From positions 1 to 64,000 of the forward strand of contig NZ_LIKT01000021.1 in NCBI RefSeq assembly GCF_001294455.1: a stretch of DNA of 64,000 bases, read 5' to 3'. Each line of letters begins with the position of its first letter. Position 1 is the first letter of the stretch. The notes beneath the pieces are model-generated. The model was not told the origin of the DNA and did not search any database. It was given only the letters and a program-made list of their open reading frames with translations. Below are positions 59,859 to 64,000 of the stretch, piece after piece. The DNA comes from Phaeobacter sp. 11ANDIMAR09. Its GTDB lineage: Bacteria > Pseudomonadota > Alphaproteobacteria > Rhodobacterales > Rhodobacteraceae. The translations under genes were made by a program, and so were the position numbers.

Positions 59859-60491
59859 ATGATTGATCCCAGAGAAACTTACATGAATACCCTCGTCCCT
59901 ATGGTGGTCGAACAGACCAGCCGCGGCGAACGGGCCTATGATATTTTTTCCCGCCTGCTGAAAGAGCGGATTATCTTCCTCAACGGTCCGGTACATGACG
60001 GCATGTCCTCGCTGATCGTGGCGCAGCTCTTGCATCTCGAGGCCGAGAACCCAAGCAAAGAGATCTCGATGTATATCAACTCCCCTGGTGGCGTTGTGAC
60101 CTCGGGGCTGTCGATCTATGACACCATGCAGTACATCAAACCCAAGGTTTCGACCCTGGTGATTGGTCAGGCGGCTTCGATGGGTTCGCTGCTGCTGACG
60201 GCTGGTGAAAAAGGCATGCGGTTCTCGCTGCCCAATTCCCGGGTCATGGTGCACCAGCCCTCTGGCGGCTTCCAGGGCCAGGCCACCGACATCATGATCC
60301 ACGCTGAAGAGACGCTGAAACTGAAGCGCCGCTTGAACGAGATCTATGTTAAGCACACCGGTCAGGAGTTGGAGAAGGTTGAAGCGGCGCTGGAACGGGA
60401 TAACTTCATGGATCCTGAAGAGGCCAAAGCCTTTGGTCTGATTGACGAAATCGTTGAAAACCGCGCCAAAGGTGACGACGAGAAGAGCTAA
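59859..60491 (+). CDS. clpP: ATP-dependent Clp protease proteolytic subunit
   Basis: A 210-residue serine protease subunit that forms the double heptamer degrading ClpX- or ClpA-delivered proteins. The catalytic triad is visible: Ser in [11 protein letters not shown] (about 102), His in MVHQPSGG (about 127) and Asp in DNFMDPEEA (about 177). The ATG at 59859 ([20 protein letters not shown]) matches the usual alphaproteobacterial N-terminus; an in-frame ATG 12 codons earlier is not needed. clpX follows 143 bases on. Confidence 0.97.
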   Translation: MIDPRETYMNTLVPMVVEQTSRGERAYDIFSRLLKERIIFLNGPVHDGMSSLIVAQLLHLEAENPSKEISMYINSPGGVVTSGLSIYDTMQYIKPKVSTLVIGQAASMGSLLLTAGEKGMRFSLPNSRVMVHQPSGGFQGQATDIMIHAEETLKLKRRLNEIYVKHTGQELEKVEAALERDNFMDPEEAKAFGLIDEIVENRAKGDDEKS

Positions 60492-60634
60492 GGCTCGCTG
60501 ATAAGTTACACTATGTGCCCCGGTTCTGCGGGGCGCATATTTTGACATTGTGGCCGCCGCTGGGCTGTCATAAGCTGACTGATAGGCGCAGAGCCCGGAG
60601 AAGCCGGCACTGCGAGCGGACTGAAAGGTAGACC

Positions 60635-61903
60635 ATGGCGACGAATTCGAGTGGCGACAGCAAGAACACGCTTTACTGCAGCTTTTGTGGCAAAAGCCAA
60701 CATGAGGTGCGCAAACTGATTGCGGGCCCCACCGTGTTCATCTGCGACGAATGCGTTGAACTTTGCATGGATATCATCCGTGAAGAGACGAAAGCCTCTG
60801 GTTTGAAGGCCACCGATGGTGTGCCCAGCCCCAAAGATATCTGCGAAGTTCTGGATGACTATGTGATTGGTCAGGCCATGGCGAAGAAGGTTCTGTCTGT
60901 GGCGGTTCACAACCACTACAAACGTTTGAACCATGCGCAAAAGGCTGGCAATGATATTGAATTGGCAAAATCCAACATCCTGCTGATTGGCCCCACAGGC
61001 TGCGGTAAGACCCTGCTGGCCCAGACACTGGCCCGCATTCTGGATGTGCCCTTTACCATGGCGGATGCGACCACATTGACCGAAGCGGGTTACGTCGGTG
61101 AGGATGTCGAGAACATCATTCTGAAACTGCTTCAGGCCTCGGAATACAATGTTGAGCGCGCGCAGCGTGGTATCGTTTATATTGACGAAGTCGACAAGAT
61201 CACCCGCAAGTCGGAAAACCCCTCGATCACCCGCGATGTGTCGGGCGAGGGTGTGCAGCAGGCGCTGCTGAAACTGATGGAAGGCACTGTTGCTTCGGTG
61301 CCGCCACAGGGCGGTCGCAAGCATCCCCAGCAGGAGTTCCTGCAGGTGGACACTACCAATATCCTGTTCATCTGCGGTGGCGCCTTTGCTGGTCTGGACC
61401 GGATCATTGCGCAGCGCGGCAAGGGCTCTGCCATGGGCTTTGGCGCTGATGTGCGCAACAATGATGACCGCGGTGTTGGGGAGATCTTCCAGGAGCTGGA
61501 GCCGGAAGATCTGCTGAAATTTGGTCTGATCCCGGAATTTGTTGGCCGTCTGCCGGTTCTGGCAACCTTGGAAGATCTGGATGAGGACGCGCTTGTCACC
61601 ATTCTGACCAAGCCCAAGAACGCGCTGGTGAAACAGTATCAGCGCCTGTTCGAGCTGGAAGAGACCGAGCTGGACTTTACGCCCGAAGCGCTGAGCGCCA
61701 TCGCCAAACGCGCGATTGAGCGTAAGACCGGCGCGCGGGGCCTGCGGTCGATCCTTGAGGATCTGCTGTTGGAGACCATGTTTGAGCTGCCGGGAATGGA
61801 AAGTGTTTCCAAGGTGGTGGTGAATGAAGAGGCTGTGACCTCGGATGCGCAGCCGCTGATGATCCATGAGGATGCGGAAAAAGAACCGGCTTCGGCAGGT
61901 TAA
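60635..61903 (+). CDS. clpX: ATP-dependent Clp protease ATP-binding subunit ClpX
   Basis: A 422-residue AAA+ unfoldase. The N-terminal zinc domain has [11 protein letters not shown] and CDECVELC (Cys4, residues about 15-40). The AAA+ module has Walker [12 protein letters not shown] (about 117), Walker [11 protein letters not shown], and the pore loop GYVGEDVE. The loop that docks into ClpP reads SAMGFGADV, with Met where the classical motif is Ile-Gly-Phe, a conservative change. AAGGTAGA precedes the ATG. A strong terminator follows. Confidence 0.97.
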   Translation: MATNSSGDSKNTLYCSFCGKSQHEVRKLIAGPTVFICDECVELCMDIIREETKASGLKATDGVPSPKDICEVLDDYVIGQAMAKKVLSVAVHNHYKRLNHAQKAGNDIELAKSNILLIGPTGCGKTLLAQTLARILDVPFTMADATTLTEAGYVGEDVENIILKLLQASEYNVERAQRGIVYIDEVDKITRKSENPSITRDVSGEGVQQALLKLMEGTVASVPPQGGRKHPQQEFLQVDTTNILFICGGAFAGLDRIIAQRGKGSAMGFGADVRNNDDRGVGEIFQELEPEDLLKFGLIPEFVGRLPVLATLEDLDEDALVTILTKPKNALVKQYQRLFELEETELDFTPEALSAIAKRAIERKTGARGLRSILEDLLLETMFELPGMESVSKVVVNEEAVTSDAQPLMIHEDAEKEPASAG

Positions 61904-61941
61904 GAGATTTGAAATTGGGGTGTTAGATCAGCTCAGATGGG

Positions 61942-61975
61942 ATGGCCGATGTTTTACGACATCGGCCATTTTGTT
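61942..61975 (+). terminator. Intrinsic terminator after clpX
   Basis: A perfect 11-bp stem ATGGCCGATGT / ACATCGGCCAT with a 6-nt loop is followed by TTTGTTTTG. Confidence 0.9.
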
Positions 61976-61992
61976 TTGCCTGCGGGGGGAGA

Positions 61993-62055
61993 AGGGGGCT
62001 TTGCCCCCTCGGGCCCTATGGACCCTCACCCCCAGGATATTTGTGGCCAAATGAA
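61993..62055 (+). repeat. Composite intergenic element: GC hairpin plus GGATATTTGTGG box (copy)
   Basis: The hairpin AGGGGGC / GCCCCCT (61993-62009) is followed by CACCCCCA and GGATATTTGTGGCCAAATGA (62035 on). It has the same order of parts as the element at 8610-8660, with a longer spacer. It ends 12 bases before the RidA start. Confidence 0.6.
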
Positions 62056-62066
62056 AGGGAAGACAG

Positions 62067-62438
62067 ATGGCGAGGATTAGGCGAATTTCGTCCGGCGGTG
62101 AGTTTGAAAAGAAAGTCGGCTATTGCCGTGCGGTGGTGGCGGGCGGTTTTGTGCATGTTGCCGGCACCGTGGGGCAGGGGGAGGATGTTGTCAGCCAGTG
62201 TCGCTCGGCCCTGGAAATCATCGGCAAGGCTTTGGAAGAGGCCGGAGTCGGTTTTTCGGATGTGGTTCGGGTGCATTACTATCTGCCGGAGGCTGAGGAG
62301 TTTGAGGCTTGCTGGCCAATGCTGGCGGAGGTTTTTGGGGGTAATCCGCCTGCAGCGACTATGATAGAGACGGGACTGATTGATCCAAAGTACCGCATCG
62401 AGATTGAAGTGACGGCCCTGGCCTCAAAAACCACCTGA
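62067..62438 (+). CDS. RidA-family protein (YjgF/YER057c/UK114)
   Basis: A 123-residue protein with the RidA pattern: SGGEFEKKVGYCRAVVAGGFVHVAGTVG (front), Arg in YRIEIEVTALA at the C-terminus (the carboxylate-binding Arg105 equivalent). RidA trimers hydrolyse reactive 2-aminoacrylate and other enamines. This member is of the shorter, divergent type, with PPAATMIETGLIDPKYRIEIEV in place of the usual RP-R-E... stretch, so it may act on another imine. The ATG lies right after a repeat element; AGGGAAGA precedes it. Confidence 0.88.
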   Translation: MARIRRISSGGEFEKKVGYCRAVVAGGFVHVAGTVGQGEDVVSQCRSALEIIGKALEEAGVGFSDVVRVHYYLPEAEEFEACWPMLAEVFGGNPPAATMIETGLIDPKYRIEIEVTALASKTT

Positions 62439-62633
62439 TTTAGTAAACTTTTTGATTGTCCTGTCCGGGCATTGGATCTAAAACAGTGGCAGGCTGATAT
62501 GGCCTGCCGCGTGCAGTCATAGTGACAGGGTGAACATATCAAAACTGCCAAGAACTTCGTCTTTTGCATAGGAAGGTCTTGAGGTAATGCGCGCGCTGAC
62601 AACACGATCTTCCGTTGTTTAAGGACAGGCGCA

Positions 62634-63197
62634 ATGCGCAACTTTACCGATGCCAAAGCCATGGCAAAATCTCTGCGGAGCTCTTTAGCAGAGCAGGGGC
62701 TGGAGCTTTCCCATTCGCAATCTCTGGAGCTGGTGGCGCGGCAGTTTGATCTGCCAGACTGGAATGTTCTGGCCTCCCAAATCAAAGCAAAATCAAAGGG
62801 TTCGCCGATGCCAACTGCGATCCCGATCAGCCCGGCGATCCCGATCATCCGCAGCTTTGACAGCGACAAAGCACAGGGTTTTTATGTCGGGTATCTGGGG
62901 TTTCGGGTCGATTGGGAGCATCGACATGCGGATCATCTGCCTCTCTATCAGCAGATTTCGCGCTCTGGCTGCCTGTTGCATGTGAGCGAGCATCATGGCG
63001 ATGCCACGCCTGGTGGGCGCTGCTTTATTCCGATGCAACAGCTGAAGGCCTTGCATGCAGAGCTGCAGGCCAAGGATTACCCCAATCTGAACCCGGCTAT
63101 TGAAACCGTGCCCTGGGGGCTGCAGATCACGCTGACTGATCCCTTTGGCAACCGGTTGACTTTCTGTGAACAGCTGACCGAGGCTACCGAAACTTAA
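62634..63197 (+). CDS. Glyoxalase-superfamily protein
   Basis: A 187-residue protein with two parts. Residues 1-50 (AKSLRSSLAEQGLELSHSQSLELVARQFDLPDWNVLASQI) form a helical N-terminal module found on one glyoxalase subgroup. From about 65 on lies a VOC/glyoxalase domain (RSFDSDKAQGFYVGYLGFRVDWEHR, with metal-type His, and DPFGNRLTFCEQL at the end). Function may be resistance to a small electrophile or bleomycin-like compound, or fosfomycin-type chemistry; not resolvable. It stands alone on the plus strand. Confidence 0.82.
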   Translation: MRNFTDAKAMAKSLRSSLAEQGLELSHSQSLELVARQFDLPDWNVLASQIKAKSKGSPMPTAIPISPAIPIIRSFDSDKAQGFYVGYLGFRVDWEHRHADHLPLYQQISRSGCLLHVSEHHGDATPGGRCFIPMQQLKALHAELQAKDYPNLNPAIETVPWGLQITLTDPFGNRLTFCEQLTEATET

Positions 63198-63310
63198 GGC
63201 TCTCCAGATAGACTTGCCAAAACCCGCCAGGGCCCTTGGATGCTGGTGCAAGCCACTGGACCTTGGCGGGAATTTACGTCATACGGATAGGGAAATCTTC
63301 GGAGGCATTC

Positions 63311-63697
63311 ATGGGAATCCTGAACACTCTTTTGCGCGCTGTGACCTGGTGGAATGGTCAGACGCTGAATACCCAGATCTTTACCGCCCGCAAGGGAATC
63401 AAGGTGGGAGAGGATGACCAGGGCAATGTGTTTTACCACACTGCAGATGACAGCCGTCGCTGGGTGATCTTTAACGGCGAAGTCGAGGCCTCGCGCATCG
63501 GCGCTGACTGGCACGGCTGGCTGCACCGCACCTTTGACGAGCTGCCCAGCAAGAAGCCGCTGGTGCATAAGGAATGGGAAAAGCCGCATCAGGAAAACCT
63601 GACTGGCACATTGAAGGCCTATGCCCCGGCCGGATCCATCCGCAGTGGCGCGCGCCCGGAAGCCCGCAACGACTATGAGGCCTGGGTGCCGGAATAA
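63311..63697 (+). CDS. NDUFA12-family NADH:ubiquinone oxidoreductase accessory subunit
   Basis: A 128-residue protein homologous to the mitochondrial complex I subunit NDUFA12 (B17.2), kept in alphaproteobacteria. [30 protein letters not shown] at the front and [24 protein letters not shown] (about 48-72), ending [17 protein letters not shown], are typical. GGAGGCATTC precedes the ATG at 63311, which is preferred over the longer frame. It is probably needed for complex I assembly or stability. Confidence 0.92.
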   Translation: MGILNTLLRAVTWWNGQTLNTQIFTARKGIKVGEDDQGNVFYHTADDSRRWVIFNGEVEASRIGADWHGWLHRTFDELPSKKPLVHKEWEKPHQENLTGTLKAYAPAGSIRSGARPEARNDYEAWVPE

Positions 63698-63798
63698 GCT
63701 CCGGCCTCGGGATTGCTTGCACATATCACTGGACCCAAGGGCGGAGCGGCTCTTTGGTCCTTTCCTCTTTTTGACCCATTGATTTAGGCAGAGACGCA

Positions 63799-64000
63799 AT
63801 GTCGCACAACACAACAGAAGTTCTGACCGGCGGGCTGGTCCTGGCAGCAGCTATCGGGTTTGCCGTCTATGCAGGGCAGGTCGCGGGCCTGTCGGCAGGC
63901 AACAGCGGCTACGAGCTGAGCGCTTCCTTCCGTTCGCTGGAAGGCGTGGGCGTGGGCACTGATGTGCGGCTGGCCGGGGTCAAGATCGGCACTGTGACCG
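63799..64000 (+). CDS. mlaD: MlaD (MCE-domain lipid transport substrate-binding protein), 5' part
   Basis: The first 67 codons are in the window: TTEVLTGGLVLAAAIGFAVYAGQVAG is the membrane anchor, and ELSASFRSLEGVGVGTDVRLAGVKIGTVT begins the MCE domain (G-V-x-x-G-x-x-V-x-x-x-G-x-x-V-G-x-V pattern). MlaD forms a hexameric ring that passes phospholipids between inner-membrane MlaFEDB and the periplasmic carrier. It follows NDUFA12 by 101 bases, a neighbourhood common in this order. Confidence 0.9.
   Translation, partial: MSHNTTEVLTGGLVLAAAIGFAVYAGQVAGLSAGNSGYELSASFRSLEGVGVGTDVRLAGVKIGTVT

Noticed and set aside
60506-61867. A 453-codon open frame on the minus strand
   Set aside because: Antisense to clpX, which is clearly the real gene.
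1-64000. tRNA, rRNA and CRISPR arrays
   Set aside because: No cloverleaf-like segments with a GTTCGA-type arm, no rRNA-like stretches and no regularly spaced repeats were noticed by reading; a tRNA scan was not possible.

Overview
The window reads as chromosomal DNA of a marine alphaproteobacterium of the Rhodobacterales, most likely the Roseobacter group. The reasons are high GC with dense short-overlap operons, a sox cluster in the order soxT-R-S / V-W-X-Y-Z-A-B-C-D, a fused MrpA/B antiporter subunit, an NDUFA12-type complex I accessory protein beside mlaD, clpP-clpX, several acyl-CoA dehydrogenases, and an intergenic box (GGAATATTTGTGG...ATGA) of a kind I associate with this order. The species cannot be fixed from sequence reading alone.

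Layout. Positions 1-3960 look like an accessory patch: the 3' end of an IS30-type transposase, a sulfotransferase, a Hint-fold protein that lacks its catalytic residues, and two unrecognised genes, the smaller one AT-rich and bracketed by 23-nt direct repeats. From 4040 to 13420 runs a minus-strand fatty acid beta-oxidation region (bifunctional hydratase/dehydrogenase, cupin, thiolase, GST, two acyl-CoA dehydrogenases) governed by two neighbouring MerR regulators, each with palindromic operator-like sites upstream. From 13500 to 24320 come two hotdog thioesterases, a MATE exporter, an ArsC-like/pyrD/DUF1330/DUF952 operon, a secreted 5'-nucleotidase, DUF1992, an SRAP DNA-protein crosslink protein, and a tRNA 2-selenouridine pair (selU and a selD fused to a flavoprotein domain).

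24460-30430 is a complete Mrp Na+/H+ antiporter operon (AB-C-D-E-F-G). 30800-32170 has a rhodanese and a secreted esterase. 32340-37030 is an osmoregulated periplasmic glucan operon (opgC-opgG/D-opgH). Then follow a TTC38-like TPR protein, an overlapping CoA-transferase/TPP-enzyme pair, a DUF302 protein, and a PhoX phosphatase with a good Pho-box candidate upstream.

44700-55000 is the thiosulfate oxidation (Sox) locus: importer SoxT, ArsR-type repressor SoxR and thioredoxin SoxS on the minus strand; SoxV/W reductant supply and the SoxXA, SoxYZ, SoxB, SoxCD machinery on the plus strand. The plus-strand genes appear split into units, each preceded by an ATTCA-N6-TGAAT-like inverted repeat and several closed by intrinsic terminators. 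This suggests that SoxR controls the locus at four places. soxE-H are not present.

55100-64000 holds an unrecognised four-helix membrane protein divergent from a methyltransferase with a regulatory domain, a GlxA-type AraC regulator divergent from clpP-clpX, a RidA protein, a glyoxalase-superfamily protein, the NDUFA12-family protein, and the start of mlaD. I saw no rRNA, tRNA or CRISPR array.
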